64,000 nucleotides of DNA from Chryseobacterium sp. GVT01B (GTDB lineage: Bacteria; Bacteroidota; Bacteroidia; Flavobacteriales; Weeksellaceae): assembly GCF_019970045.1 (NCBI RefSeq), contig NZ_JAHXYI010000010.1:62001-126000 (forward strand). The letters run 5' to 3'. The notes below the pieces were generated by a model. That model saw only the letters and a program-made list of their open reading frames with translations, did no database searches and was not told the DNA's origin. This document shows, piece after piece, positions 1 through 7,526 of this stretch (position 1 is its first letter; the number at the start of each line of letters is the position of its first letter). A program made the translations under genes and the position numbers.

Positions 1-62
1 TGGGAATGCATTCTGTAAGCCGGAATAACGAGTTCCATTTTTTTTGATTTTGGTGTGTCCAT
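1..62 (-). CDS. 5' end of an unidentified gene (partial)
   Basis: Read on the minus strand from ATG at 62, this is an open frame of 20 codons that runs off the left edge of the window; it begins MDTPKSKKMELVIPAYRMHS. A second in-frame ATG lies at codon 9. It has the same orientation as the next genes. The visible part is too short to assign a family. It is called only because the frame is open and starts cleanly after an AT-rich leader. Confidence 0.45.
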   Translation of the reverse strand, partial: MDTPKSKKMELVIPAYRMHS

Positions 63-96
63 TTTTAATTAGAGATTAGAAGTTAGAAATTATAGG

Positions 97-180
97 TTGG
101 AGAAACGCAAAGGCGCAAGATTTCTATAAGCTGTGTGTGTGTGTTTAAGGCGCAAGGATTTTATCTTCGATAAAATTGCA
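97..180. repeat. fragment of dispersed 'ACGCAAAGGCGCAA' repeat
   Basis: This is a short copy of a repeat also seen at 33000-33285, 33908-34190, 37905-38065 and 60510-60600. It carries the pair 'ACGCAAAGGCGCAA' and 'TTAAGGCGCAA', followed by 'GATTTTATCTnCGATAAAATT', whose ends can pair. A TG dinucleotide run lies inside it near 132-143. No coding potential is visible. Confidence 0.6.
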
Positions 181-220
181 CTCTTCTAAAAAGTAATACT
201 AATATTCCAACGATGTACTT

Positions 221-246
221 GTCATTCCGAGCAAAGCAAGGAATCT
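221..246. repeat. half copy of GTCATTCCG palindromic repeat
   Basis: The sequence starts GTCATTCCGAGC and ends AAGGAATCTA, the same arm seen at 59392-59420 in a full copy. It runs into the end of the DinB gene, whose TAG stop (245-247) is made of repeat sequence. Sequence 181-220 holds nothing else that I recognise. Confidence 0.6.
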
Positions 247-706
247 ATTTTATGGCACCCGGTTTTCCTAAAATTCTGCGGAGATAACCCAGCTGTCCGC
301 TGTGGTAAATTTCATGAAGACTTAGGGTTGAAATATCTTTAACCATTTCAGGTTTAAAACTGTTTAGGGTATTAAGTTTCGCTTCCAGCCCGTCCTGAGA
401 TTGTTTCAAATAGGATTTTAAATCTTCAAAGTTGACTAATTCATCTTTCCGGTTCAAAGGAATTTCACCTCTGTTGTAGCAGGAAAACTTTTCACTGTCC
501 CACACGGATTCTTCGCCTAAAATATTCAGAAAGGGATTCCTGATATGGATTAAGTGTCCAAGAATCCAATTCATACAGTTAGCTTCACCATTAGGAAAAA
601 TCATTGATTCTTCATGGGTAATGCCGTCAATATTCAAAGAAATCACCTGATAGTTGCTGACAACTTGATTCTTTATTAATTCTATATCGTTTGATGTTGC
701 TTCCAT
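245..706 (-). CDS. DinB family protein
   Basis: A 153-residue protein of the DinB/YfiT-like four-helix fold, a family that includes metal-dependent thiol transferases and many stress-linked proteins of unknown substrate. The expected metal triad is visible: H51 in the GHLIH segment and H131/H135 in LHEIYHSGQ. I start it at ATG 706 (MEATSNDIEL); a longer frame to 769 would run into the neighbouring VOC gene and adds residues unlike the family. It is 31 bp downstream of the VOC gene on the same strand, so co-transcription is plausible. Its stop codon lies in a dispersed repeat, so the last residues may have been altered. The exact reaction cannot be inferred. Confidence 0.8.
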   Translation of the reverse strand: MEATSNDIELIKNQVVSNYQVISLNIDGITHEESMIFPNGEANCMNWILGHLIHIRNPFLNILGEESVWDSEKFSCYNRGEIPLNRKDELVNFEDLKSYLKQSQDGLEAKLNTLNSFKPEMVKDISTLSLHEIYHSGQLGYLRRILGKPGAIK

Positions 707-737
707 TGGATAAGTATTTAATAAGTGAATGATAATA

Positions 738-1148
738 TTATTCTGCAGGCATCTGGGATACATCTCCATGCATCACTTCCCACTGATGGCCATTGATATC
801 AGCAAAACTGCTTTGATACATCCATCCGTAATCTACAGGCTCGCCATATTTTGAACCTCCGTTTCCGATGGCTGTTTTTACCATCTGATCTACTTCTTCG
901 CGGCTGTTTACCCCAATGGCAAGAAGCACCTGTGTGGTATCTCCTTTAGCAAAAGGTCTGTTGGTAAAGGTCTGGAAGAACTCTTCTTTTAGGAACATGG
1001 TGTAAATATGATTTTCCTTCATGACCACACATATTGCCTTATCGTTTGAAAACTGTTCATTGATAGAAAAGCCTAACTCTGTCCAGAATTCTCTGGTTTT
1101 TTGTACGTCTTTTACGGGTAGGTTGACGTAAATATCAGTAATATTCAT
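738..1148 (-). CDS. VOC family (glyoxalase/extradiol dioxygenase fold) protein
   Basis: A 136-residue protein with the paired beta-alpha-beta-beta-beta modules of the vicinal oxygen chelate superfamily. It begins MNITDIYVNLPVKDVQKT and has the typical 'YQSSFADINGHQWEVM' end, where E of the last strand is a usual metal-ligand position. It is a close paralogue of the next upstream gene (1244-1651), with nearly the same N-terminal third, and the promoters are also duplicated. Members bind or modify small electrophiles or antibiotics; the substrate here is unknown. It is likely expressed from the promoter at 1177-1221, possibly together with DinB. Confidence 0.85.
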   Translation of the reverse strand: MNITDIYVNLPVKDVQKTREFWTELGFSINEQFSNDKAICVVMKENHIYTMFLKEEFFQTFTNRPFAKGDTTQVLLAIGVNSREEVDQMVKTAIGNGGSKYGEPVDYGWMYQSSFADINGHQWEVMHGDVSQMPAE

Positions 1149-1176
1149 TTTGTAAATTTTAGTGGTGAATTTTATC

Positions 1177-1221
1177 CAAAATTACCAAGGTATGGTAAGA
1201 ATGAGCTTGTCATAGGACAAG
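1177..1221 (-). promoter_or_regulatory. promoter with Fnr-like palindrome (VOC gene 1)
   Basis: On the minus strand a Bacteroidetes -7 element TAATTTTG lies at 1184-1177, and a near-perfect palindrome CTTGTC-ATAG-GACAAG lies at 1206-1221. The palindrome centre is about 33 bp upstream of the -7 element, i.e. near -40, the position of class II Crp/Fnr activator sites. The same arrangement precedes the paralogous gene at 1681-1725. Binding by the Crp/Fnr protein encoded at 1728-2327 is an inference from proximity and geometry. Confidence 0.55.
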
Positions 1222-1243
1222 ATTTAATTTTTATTTGGACTAA

Positions 1244-1651
1244 CTATTCTGCAGGCATTTGCGACATATCGGCAAACGTCATGTTCCAGCCATGCCCATC
1301 AATATCCCAAAAGGAATTCTGATACATCCATCCATAATCCTGAGGTTCTTCATGCTGCAACGCACCGTTTTTTACAGCGGTATTCACTATTTTATCTACG
1401 TCTTCACGGCTGTCAAGACCTACTGCTACAAGAACCTGACTGGTATTTTCCTTGGCAACAGGCTTATTGGTAAAGGTCATAAAGTAATCTTCCTGCAGAA
1501 ACATGACATAGATGGTATCATTCAAAGCAACGCAAGCTGCTTTATCATCTGAGAATTGTTCATTAATAGAAAAACCAACCTTGGTCCAGAATTCTTTTGT
1601 TTTCTGTACATCTTTTACCGGAAGGTTTACATAAATTTGATTGACTTTCAT
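1244..1651 (-). CDS. VOC family (glyoxalase/extradiol dioxygenase fold) protein, paralogue
   Basis: A 135-residue VOC-fold protein starting MKVNQIYVNLPVKDVQKT and ending with 'YQNSFWDIDGHGWNMTF'. It is a tandem duplicate of the protein at 738-1148; coding sequence and about 90 bp of upstream DNA are both duplicated. A difference is at the C-terminal metal position, where the paralogue has QWEVM and this protein has GWNMT, so the last acidic ligand may be lost here. It lies 76 bp downstream of the Crp/Fnr gene on the same strand. Substrate unknown. Confidence 0.85.
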   Translation of the reverse strand: MKVNQIYVNLPVKDVQKTKEFWTKVGFSINEQFSDDKAACVALNDTIYVMFLQEDYFMTFTNKPVAKENTSQVLVAVGLDSREDVDKIVNTAVKNGALQHEEPQDYGWMYQNSFWDIDGHGWNMTFADMSQMPAE

Positions 1652-1680
1652 TTTTGTAATTTTAGTGTTAATCTGTTATC

Positions 1681-1725
1681 CAAAATTACCAAGGTGCAAT
1701 GAAAATCAACTTGTCATAGGGCAAG
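1681..1725 (-). promoter_or_regulatory. promoter with Fnr-like palindrome (VOC gene 2)
   Basis: On the minus strand, -7 element TAATTTTG at 1688-1681 and palindrome CTTGTC-ATAG-GGCAAG at 1710-1725, one mismatch from the sister site at 1206-1221. The palindrome lies 59 bp from the start codon here and 58 bp in the sister. It sits between the stop of the Crp/Fnr gene and the VOC gene. Confidence 0.55.
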
Positions 1726-1727
1726 AT

Positions 1728-2327
1728 TTAATTTTTCTTAGGATGTGAGACAATTTCCTTACGGATACGGCTCAAAGAAGTGTCTGTAACTCCCAGATAG
1801 GAAGCAATTTGTTTCAATGGTGCAAATTGTATGACTTTAGCTTTCTGCTCCAGCAGATTAAGATATCTTCTGGTTGCTGAAAGGGTGAACATTTCTACAG
1901 ATCTCTGTTTGTAGGCAAAAAGTTCCTGAGACATCCATGATCTTCCCCATTCTCTGAGGTTTGGAATTTTATGGAATAATTCCTGAAACGTATCATAATC
2001 CATCCTCCAGCATTCACAATCTGTAATACAAACGATATTTTCCTGAGAGGGAACCCGCTGAAACATTGACAAAACCTCAATAATGACTTCATTTTCTACG
2101 AAAAAGTGAGTGGTTACTTCATTTCCGTTAAAATCATTAACATAGGAACGCGCCAATCCGCTTTCAAGAATATAATATTCATTGGCCGTTTTTCCTTCCT
2201 CAAGGATGAAATCACCTTTCTGGAAAGATGTTTTCTCATGAGCCTGAAATATCTCAGCAAGCTCTTCGGGGAAAAAGAAAGGGAAATCATAGCAGATTTC
2301 TAAAGCTTGATTGGTCATTGGTGTCAA
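1728..2327 (-). CDS. Crp/Fnr family transcriptional regulator
   Basis: A 199-residue regulator. The first ~120 residues form a cyclic-nucleotide-binding-type beta barrel (GDFILEEGKTANEYYILESG region), and the C-terminus is a short helix-turn-helix ending LKQIASYLGVTDTSLSRIRK, the standard form in Flavobacteriia. No cysteine cluster for an iron-sulfur centre is visible, so an oxygen-sensing Fnr role is unlikely; the ligand is unknown. A second start at codon 4 (MTNQ) is possible. It lies directly upstream of the two VOC genes whose promoters carry a Crp/Fnr-type palindrome, so it is the obvious candidate activator. Confidence 0.85.
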   Translation of the reverse strand: MTPMTNQALEICYDFPFFFPEELAEIFQAHEKTSFQKGDFILEEGKTANEYYILESGLARSYVNDFNGNEVTTHFFVENEVIIEVLSMFQRVPSQENIVCITDCECWRMDYDTFQELFHKIPNLREWGRSWMSQELFAYKQRSVEMFTLSATRRYLNLLEQKAKVIQFAPLKQIASYLGVTDTSLSRIRKEIVSHPKKN

Positions 2328-2485
2328 TTTTTTTAGTCTTTAAAAATAAAATTTTTAATTGAATTAAGAGCAAAAAATATTAAACAAAGAATTGAATATT
2401 TTCATCAAAAGCACATATTCTATTGAAATTAAAGATATTTCAAAGCTTATTAATTTTAAACAGTTATTTGAAACATACTATCTCT

Positions 2486-2540
2486 AACCACCCCGTCAAA
2501 AATTCTTTGAATTTTTGCCACCCCTCCGAAGGATGGGAAT
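2486..2540 (+). repeat. two-hairpin 'ACCACCCCGTC' repeat, copy 1 (solitary)
   Basis: One of six copies in the window. It has the fixed block AACCACCCCGTC, then hairpin A (AAAAATTC-TTT-GAATTTTT), the spacer GCCA, then hairpin B (CCCCTCC with loop GAA and an imperfect partner GGATGGG). It lies between the Crp/Fnr gene start and the DUF763 gene end. The rest of 2328-2590 is AT-rich with nothing recognisable. Confidence 0.8.
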
Positions 2541-2590
2541 GACTATCTGCCGATAATAGTAATTGTAAGCTTTTTACAGGAAATATTTTT

Positions 2591-3802
2591 TTAAAACAGG
2601 GAAAGTTGTATTGATTTGGGTGCATTGGGTTTCTGGGCATCACCAAAGACGGTCTTGCCACCAAAACGCCAGGAATTTTGTCTTTCTTCTTCAATCACCT
2701 GCTGAATATCAAAATCCGGAGTAAAGTCTTTTTCGGCATTGGCAACGATCTGATGAAGCTTGTTTAAAGAATTCAGTTTATCAGAATTTCCCAGTCTGGA
2801 CTTTTCAATCCCTTTTCTGAGAATGCTGATACTTTCATCATATGTATTGATCGGAACTGGGAAAGGATGTCCGTCTTTACCTCCATGAGCAAAGGAAAAT
2901 CTTGCCGGATCGGCAAATCTCGATGGCGCTCCGTGAATGACTTCACTTACCAAAGCCAATGACTGCATGGTTCTTGGTCCTACTCCTTCCAGCATCAGTA
3001 AATCTTCAAAATTCTGAGGCTGCTGCTCTCTGGTAACATACAGAAGTGCTCCCAAACGCTTCAGATCTACATCGGAAGCCTGAACGTCATGATGGGCAGG
3101 AAGAATCAATGTTGCAAAATCCTTCATTACTTCTGCTGAATCGGTATGGGAGATATCTAAAATTCCCTTTCTGTTCTCTGAAGCTTCGGCATCGGTAAGG
3201 TTAAGTATTTTTCCTCTTGAAATTCCGTTGATTCCCGTATGAGGCTGCTCTACAAAGGATTTGATATTTTCGGAATGCCAGTGATACCGCCTTGCTGTTC
3301 CATCCGATTCATGCATTCCCTGCTGAATAACGCTCCAGTTTCCATTGTCTGAAAGGATGAAATTATGCAGATACAGTTGATAGCCATCCTGAATTGCCGT
3401 ATTATCCACTTTTGCCGAAAGCTTGCTGGCTCTCACCAAATCTGTTCCGTTGAGACCTGTTTTATCAGCTATTTTTATTAATTCTGATGGAGTTTCACGG
3501 GAAAACTTTCCTTTACCACCACAGATATAAAGTCCCAGAGATTGTGAATTGGGATTAATGGAACGTTTCAGTGCTCCCATCACAGAAGTGGTAATTCCTG
3601 AAGAATGCCAGTCCATTCCCATTACAGCTCCAAAGCTCTGAAACCAGAACGGATCTGCCAATCGGCGCAATACCTCATCTTTACCATAATCCATGAGAAT
3701 TACTTCAATAATGGAAAGTCCAAGCACAGACATACGTTCATACAGCCATGGTGGTACTTTGCCATAGTGAAGGGGTAAATCTGCTGTTCCTGAACGTTTC
3801 AT
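2591..3802 (-). CDS. DUF763 domain-containing protein with C-terminal clamp-binding-like motif
   Basis: A 403-residue member of the DUF763 family, known from bacteria and archaea and of unproven function. N-terminal hallmark segments GTADLPLHYG and LADPFWFQSFGAVMGMDWHS are present. Residues ~266-290 (LLMLEGVGPRTMQSLALV) read as a helix-hairpin-helix DNA-binding motif. The last residues are IQLSLF: QLSLF at 399-403 matches the QL(S/D)LF motif by which polymerases and repair proteins bind the DNA sliding clamp. Together these point to a role in DNA repair or replication, by inference only. Start ATG 3802 gives the family's usual N-terminus. Downstream of the Tet(X)-like gene by 75 bp on the same strand. 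Confidence 0.85.
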   Translation of the reverse strand: MKRSGTADLPLHYGKVPPWLYERMSVLGLSIIEVILMDYGKDEVLRRLADPFWFQSFGAVMGMDWHSSGITTSVMGALKRSINPNSQSLGLYICGGKGKFSRETPSELIKIADKTGLNGTDLVRASKLSAKVDNTAIQDGYQLYLHNFILSDNGNWSVIQQGMHESDGTARRYHWHSENIKSFVEQPHTGINGISRGKILNLTDAEASENRKGILDISHTDSAEVMKDFATLILPAHHDVQASDVDLKRLGALLYVTREQQPQNFEDLLMLEGVGPRTMQSLALVSEVIHGAPSRFADPARFSFAHGGKDGHPFPVPINTYDESISILRKGIEKSRLGNSDKLNSLNKLHQIVANAEKDFTPDFDIQQVIEEERQNSWRFGGKTVFGDAQKPNAPKSIQLSLF

Positions 3803-3877
3803 TGTTTTAAAAATGTAAAGTTAAGTTTTATTACTCTTACTATTTAATGATCCCGATCATTAATTCTATTATTACGG

Positions 3878-5008
3878 TTATCGGATAAGGTTTGTAAAAG
3901 AGAAACCGGGATCACGCATTTCCAATTCATTTTTACCGGATTCCAGTTGTGCTTCTTTGGCGTAGATAAACATTTTCTGTTCATAGGCATCAATCGATTC
4001 ATTTATGCTTTGATATTTTTCTTCTGTCAGATTTTCTGATAAAATTAAAGCATCCATCAGCCCGCTATTGACTCCCTGTCCAGCAAAAGGCGGCATCAGA
4101 TGAGCGGCATCTCCAATAAGTGTTACAGGTAAAGAGCGGTTGTCTTTCCAGGGTTTGTCTAATGGAATTGTCCTTGTTGGCAACCCCACAAAAAAGGAAG
4201 TTGATAGGAATAACTGCTGATACAGCTCGTTCCATGCAGAAAATCTTCGGACAAGAAACTGACGAATCTGTTCTGTGTTCTGAAAATCCAAACCAGGGCC
4301 ATTTTTCCATTCATCAGGCTTTTTGAATATGACTCCATACGTCAACGCTCCGTTATTATAAGGATTGGCGACCAATAGATTACCTTCAAAAGCGGCCATT
4401 GGTCTTTTTCCGTCGCACCATTCAAAAAATTCGGGACACGCTTTCTCAGGCTGTGGAATATCTCCCTGAATGATAAAAGTCCCTGTATCTTCTACTTCAG
4501 CATCTGTTACATATCTTCTTACTTTAGACATTCCGCCATTAGCGCCTATGACCAGATCTGCAGTTACATCAGACTTGTCCTTAAAATGAAGCAGCCATTT
4601 CCCTTCATTTTCTTTCATTCCGGTAAAGTTCATATCCCAGATTACCGAATCATGTGAAAGACTGCCCAGCAACATTTCTCTTAAATGATTTCTGTTGATT
4701 TCCGGGTTGTCATATTGATTTTCAGGAGTAATTTCTTTCGTAAAAAGTATATTGCCATGTTCATCAGCAATTTTGATTCCTATAGGCAAGGCAATCTCGT
4801 AATATTTATCTAACAATCCAGCCTTTTTCATAGCTTTCTGTCCTGATTCCCGATGAAGATCTAAGGTTCCGCCCCAAACTCTTGTCTGTGCATTCTTATC
4901 TCTTTCATAAACATTTACTTCAACGCCTTTCTGCTGTAGTAAAATTGCCATTGTTAATCCAACCGGGCCTGCACCAATGATGGCTACTTTTTTATGTTTC
5001 AATACCAT
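3878..5008 (-). CDS. Tet(X)-like FAD-dependent monooxygenase
   Basis: A 376-residue class A flavoprotein monooxygenase. FAD motifs: IIGAGPVGLTMAILL at 10-24 with E35-R36, and GDAAHLMPPFAGQG at 299-312. Compared from memory with Tet(X), which hydroxylates tetracyclines, long stretches match nearly residue for residue (VWGGTLDLHRESGQKAMKK, NPEINRN, PDEWK, GVNSGLMDALILS) with a constant offset of 11. Drug-contact positions kept: Q181, R202, M204, G225, P307, F308, G310, N360, M364 (Tet(X) Q192, R213, M215, G236, P318, F319, G321, N371, M375). Changed: V213 for F224 and T223 for H234. So it is a chromosomal Tet(X) relative whose tetracycline activity is uncertain. It follows its likely AraC regulator by 48 bp. 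Confidence 0.85.
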   Translation of the reverse strand: MVLKHKKVAIIGAGPVGLTMAILLQQKGVEVNVYERDKNAQTRVWGGTLDLHRESGQKAMKKAGLLDKYYEIALPIGIKIADEHGNILFTKEITPENQYDNPEINRNHLREMLLGSLSHDSVIWDMNFTGMKENEGKWLLHFKDKSDVTADLVIGANGGMSKVRRYVTDAEVEDTGTFIIQGDIPQPEKACPEFFEWCDGKRPMAAFEGNLLVANPYNNGALTYGVIFKKPDEWKNGPGLDFQNTEQIRQFLVRRFSAWNELYQQLFLSTSFFVGLPTRTIPLDKPWKDNRSLPVTLIGDAAHLMPPFAGQGVNSGLMDALILSENLTEEKYQSINESIDAYEQKMFIYAKEAQLESGKNELEMRDPGFSFTNLIR

Positions 5009-5056
5009 AATTTTTAATGTATTTATTATGGTACAAAATTCCGGAATCCCATGGTA

Positions 5057-5890
5057 TCAGGCTTGTACAAATGCGACAAAATCATTGCTTAAGGCTTGTT
5101 TCCTTTTTTTGGCTTTCCGTGCGAAAACAGCAGGTGTTGTGCCGCTGTACCGTTTAAATTCTCTGCTTAAATGAGATTGATCTGTATATCCGAATTCCTG
5201 TGCGAGGGCTGCAATAGAAGTTTCAGGAGCATGCCACAGACGGTTTCTTATCTGTTCAAAACGCATCACTCCGGATACATCTTTTACGGTGTGGCCAGAG
5301 GACTGTTTAAACTTCCTTTCTAATGTCCGGACAGTTGTATGAGCTGAATCAGCCACCTGATTGACAGGAATAGTTCCATTATTTTTTCTCATGGCAGCTC
5401 CGGCTTTGAAAAGGAGACTGTCTGCTGTAATAAGTGAATGTAATTTCAGAAAATATTGTTCTACTTCAGAAACGGCTTCTTCTATTTTTCCCTTCGTAAT
5501 AAGATCATTTAATGTAGCTTGAAGCGTTGCAACGGGATGTTCAAAAGTATGAACTCCGTTTTCAGTTTTTTCTGATGACAATCCCAGCAAATCAAAAACA
5601 GCCCATGGGAAACATCTTATTCCAATAATTTCCAATTGATTTTGAGCATAAAAAAGAGCGGGCTGATTGAGTAGTCCCATGATAAACGGAGAAGGTAAAG
5701 CCTGTAAAGTTCCGTGATGAGAGATACTGCAGCCACTTCCAAAATGAAAAATAATTTCAGCATAACCATCCGGCATCACCGTAAATCCTGACTGTTGTTC
5801 ACCATAATCCCTTCTGTTATACCAAAAACATTTTATGGTATCTTTAAGTTCTTCCGGAACCTCAAACTCCTGATGTATATTTGAAAACAT
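5057..5890 (-). CDS. AraC family transcriptional regulator
   Basis: A 277-residue regulator with a C-terminal double helix-turn-helix of the AraC/XylS type (VNQVADSAHTTVRTLERKFK, then AALAQEFGYTDQSHLSREFK). The N-terminal half (VMPDGYAEIIFHFGSG region) matches the DUF6597-type sensor domain common in Bacteroidetes. It is 48 bp upstream of the Tet(X)-like gene and 28 bp downstream of a VOC gene, all on the minus strand, so it may control the VOC-VOC-AraC-monooxygenase group. Effector unknown. Confidence 0.85.
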   Translation of the reverse strand: MFSNIHQEFEVPEELKDTIKCFWYNRRDYGEQQSGFTVMPDGYAEIIFHFGSGCSISHHGTLQALPSPFIMGLLNQPALFYAQNQLEIIGIRCFPWAVFDLLGLSSEKTENGVHTFEHPVATLQATLNDLITKGKIEEAVSEVEQYFLKLHSLITADSLLFKAGAAMRKNNGTIPVNQVADSAHTTVRTLERKFKQSSGHTVKDVSGVMRFEQIRNRLWHAPETSIAALAQEFGYTDQSHLSREFKRYSGTTPAVFARKAKKRKQALSNDFVAFVQA

Positions 5891-5918
5891 GACAATAAGC
5901 TATGCAGTTTGTGTAGGA

Positions 5919-6323
5919 TTAATTGTGGGAATAGAATTCAAGATCTTTATGTTTTTCTTCATTATATTCTTCTTCAAATGTAATTTTGTTCCCGAAAGGA
6001 TCAATTACGGTAAAAGATACAGCACCGTAAAACGTTTTTTCAAGTCCCGGACGATTGTATTTGTATTTTTTGTCAATCAATTCTTTATGATATTGAGGAA
6101 CGCCTTCTCCCCAGACAGCAACTCTTGTTCCAGGTGTTCCGTCTCCATGGTGTTCGCTTAAATGGAAAATGATATTTTCTCTTTTCACTTCCATATAAAC
6201 GGGAGTATTTTCATCAAAATAATGTTCCCATACAATCTCAAATCCCAGCCAGTCTACATAGAATTCTTTTGTTTTCTGATAATCAAAGATTCTTAAAACA
6301 GGAATAATGCGTTCTGCTTTCAT
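5919..6323 (-). CDS. glyoxalase/bleomycin resistance-type VOC protein
   Basis: A 134-residue protein beginning MKAERIIPVLRIFDYQKTKE. The pattern 'KTKEFYVDWLGFEIVWEH' followed by 'FHLSEHHGDGTPGTRV' and 'FTVIDPFGNKITFEEE' is that of bleomycin-resistance-type dihydropyridine-fold proteins, which bind drugs as dimers, but many relatives have other ligands. It is separated by 11 bp from the next VOC gene upstream and by 28 bp from the AraC gene, consistent with one operon. Function beyond the fold is unproven. Confidence 0.8.
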   Translation of the reverse strand: MKAERIIPVLRIFDYQKTKEFYVDWLGFEIVWEHYFDENTPVYMEVKRENIIFHLSEHHGDGTPGTRVAVWGEGVPQYHKELIDKKYKYNRPGLEKTFYGAVSFTVIDPFGNKITFEEEYNEEKHKDLEFYSHN

Positions 6324-6334
6324 TGTCAGGTAGT

Positions 6335-6682
6335 TTATTGATGAGACAGTATATTGATCAGTTTTTGAAATGGATCTTTAACAAAAAATCGGCGAACTCC
6401 CCATTCTTCATTGGTCAAATCATAAGTGATTTCAAAGCCTGCATTTTTCATTTTCTGATAAATTTCATCTACATTATCTACTTCAATGGAAAGGTCCGGA
6501 ACTTCAGTATCATTTCCTCCCTGTTCGGCAAAACTGATCTGAATTTTTGCTTCTTCATCATTCCCCAATGTTTTAATCCAGCCATGATCCATCAAAACAT
6601 CCAGTTCCAGAATGTCCTGATAAAACTGATTGGTTCTGGAAAGATCATCCGTTTTGATATTGGCCACAATTCTTTTTACCAT
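6335..6682 (-). CDS. VOC family protein
   Basis: A 115-residue VOC-fold protein (MVKRIVANIKTDDLSRTN at the start, RRFFVKDPFQKLINILSHQ at the end). It is short for the superfamily but contains both beta-alpha-beta modules. It is the first gene of the apparent VOC-VOC-AraC-monooxygenase group. The C-terminal metal-ligand glutamate normally seen after 'DPFG' is absent (DPFQKLINIL), so it may bind rather than turn over its ligand. Substrate unknown. Confidence 0.8.
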   Translation of the reverse strand: MVKRIVANIKTDDLSRTNQFYQDILELDVLMDHGWIKTLGNDEEAKIQISFAEQGGNDTEVPDLSIEVDNVDEIYQKMKNAGFEITYDLTNEEWGVRRFFVKDPFQKLINILSHQ

Positions 6683-6707
6683 TTTGCAGTAATTTTTTCA
6701 TTAAAAA

Positions 6708-6740
6708 AGCCTTGTGAAATTACATAAAATTTCACAAGGC
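6708..6740 (-). terminator. Rho-independent terminator after the hydrolase gene
   Basis: A 14-bp stem with arms AAGCCTTGTGAAAT and ATTTCACAAGGCTT around an 8-base loop, with A/T flanks on both sides. It lies between the hydrolase stop (6769) and the start of the VOC gene (6682), so it ends minus-strand transcription from the hydrolase. Confidence 0.75.
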
Positions 6741-6768
6741 TTAATAAATTATTGTATTATATCTTGTA

Positions 6769-7458
6769 TTAAACGGAGGCTGCAGCTTCTAAAATCAGCT
6801 GAGTAACTTCTTCAGGATGTGACGCCAATGAAGCGTGTCCCGCGTCTAAAGAGATTATTTTCTTAGGTTCAAGGCGCTCTGCCATTTCTTTTTCTGTTTC
6901 TGCAGGGATCATTCGGTCCTGCAATGAGATCTGATACCAACTTGGGAGTTTTTTCCATGCCGGCTCACCCGCTACGTCACCAAAACACTGACCGTGAATA
7001 GGTTTTTGTGACAATGACATTACCAATGCTTTTTCATCATCCAAATCCTGACAGAAAGCAGATTTAAATTCATCATATTTGATCCATAAAAAGCCTTTAT
7101 CATCCGGATAAATGCTTGCTCCACCCGGCGATTCACGTCTTCCTAAAAGCGATCCCAGACTGTCTCCGGCATCAGGTGCAAATGCAGCAATATAAACAAG
7201 TCCGGCTACTTTATCATGATTTCCGGCTCCTGAAATAACAGCACCTCCATAGGAATGCCCTACTAAAAGTACTTTCCCATCCTGTGCATCAATAAGGTCT
7301 TTTGTCTTATTAATATCATCCTGCAGCGAAGTTAATGGGTTCTGAACACTTCTTACTTTATATCCTGCTTTTGTCAATGAAGGGATAACGTACTGCCAGT
7401 GTGACCCGTCTCCCCATGCTCCGTGTACCAAAATAATGGTTAAATCTTTTTGTTCCAT
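6769..7458 (-). CDS. alpha/beta hydrolase
   Basis: A 229-residue cytoplasmic alpha/beta hydrolase. Oxyanion segment LVHGAWGDGSHW at 10-21, nucleophile elbow GHSYGG with S69, acid D181 and His 208 (DAGHASLA) give a full triad. It resembles the small esterase family often annotated as salicylate-esterase-like or 'EstC-like'. It lies 68 bp downstream of a Crp/Fnr gene on the same strand, suggesting regulation by it. Substrate not deducible. Confidence 0.85.
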   Translation of the reverse strand: MEQKDLTIILVHGAWGDGSHWQYVIPSLTKAGYKVRSVQNPLTSLQDDINKTKDLIDAQDGKVLLVGHSYGGAVISGAGNHDKVAGLVYIAAFAPDAGDSLGSLLGRRESPGGASIYPDDKGFLWIKYDEFKSAFCQDLDDEKALVMSLSQKPIHGQCFGDVAGEPAWKKLPSWYQISLQDRMIPAETEKEMAERLEPKKIISLDAGHASLASHPEEVTQLILEAAASV

Positions 7459-7526
7459 AATGATTGTGTTAAAATTTGATAATGGTAAAGCTACGGTATA
7501 AAATTATCTGCAGACGTTAACTTAAG

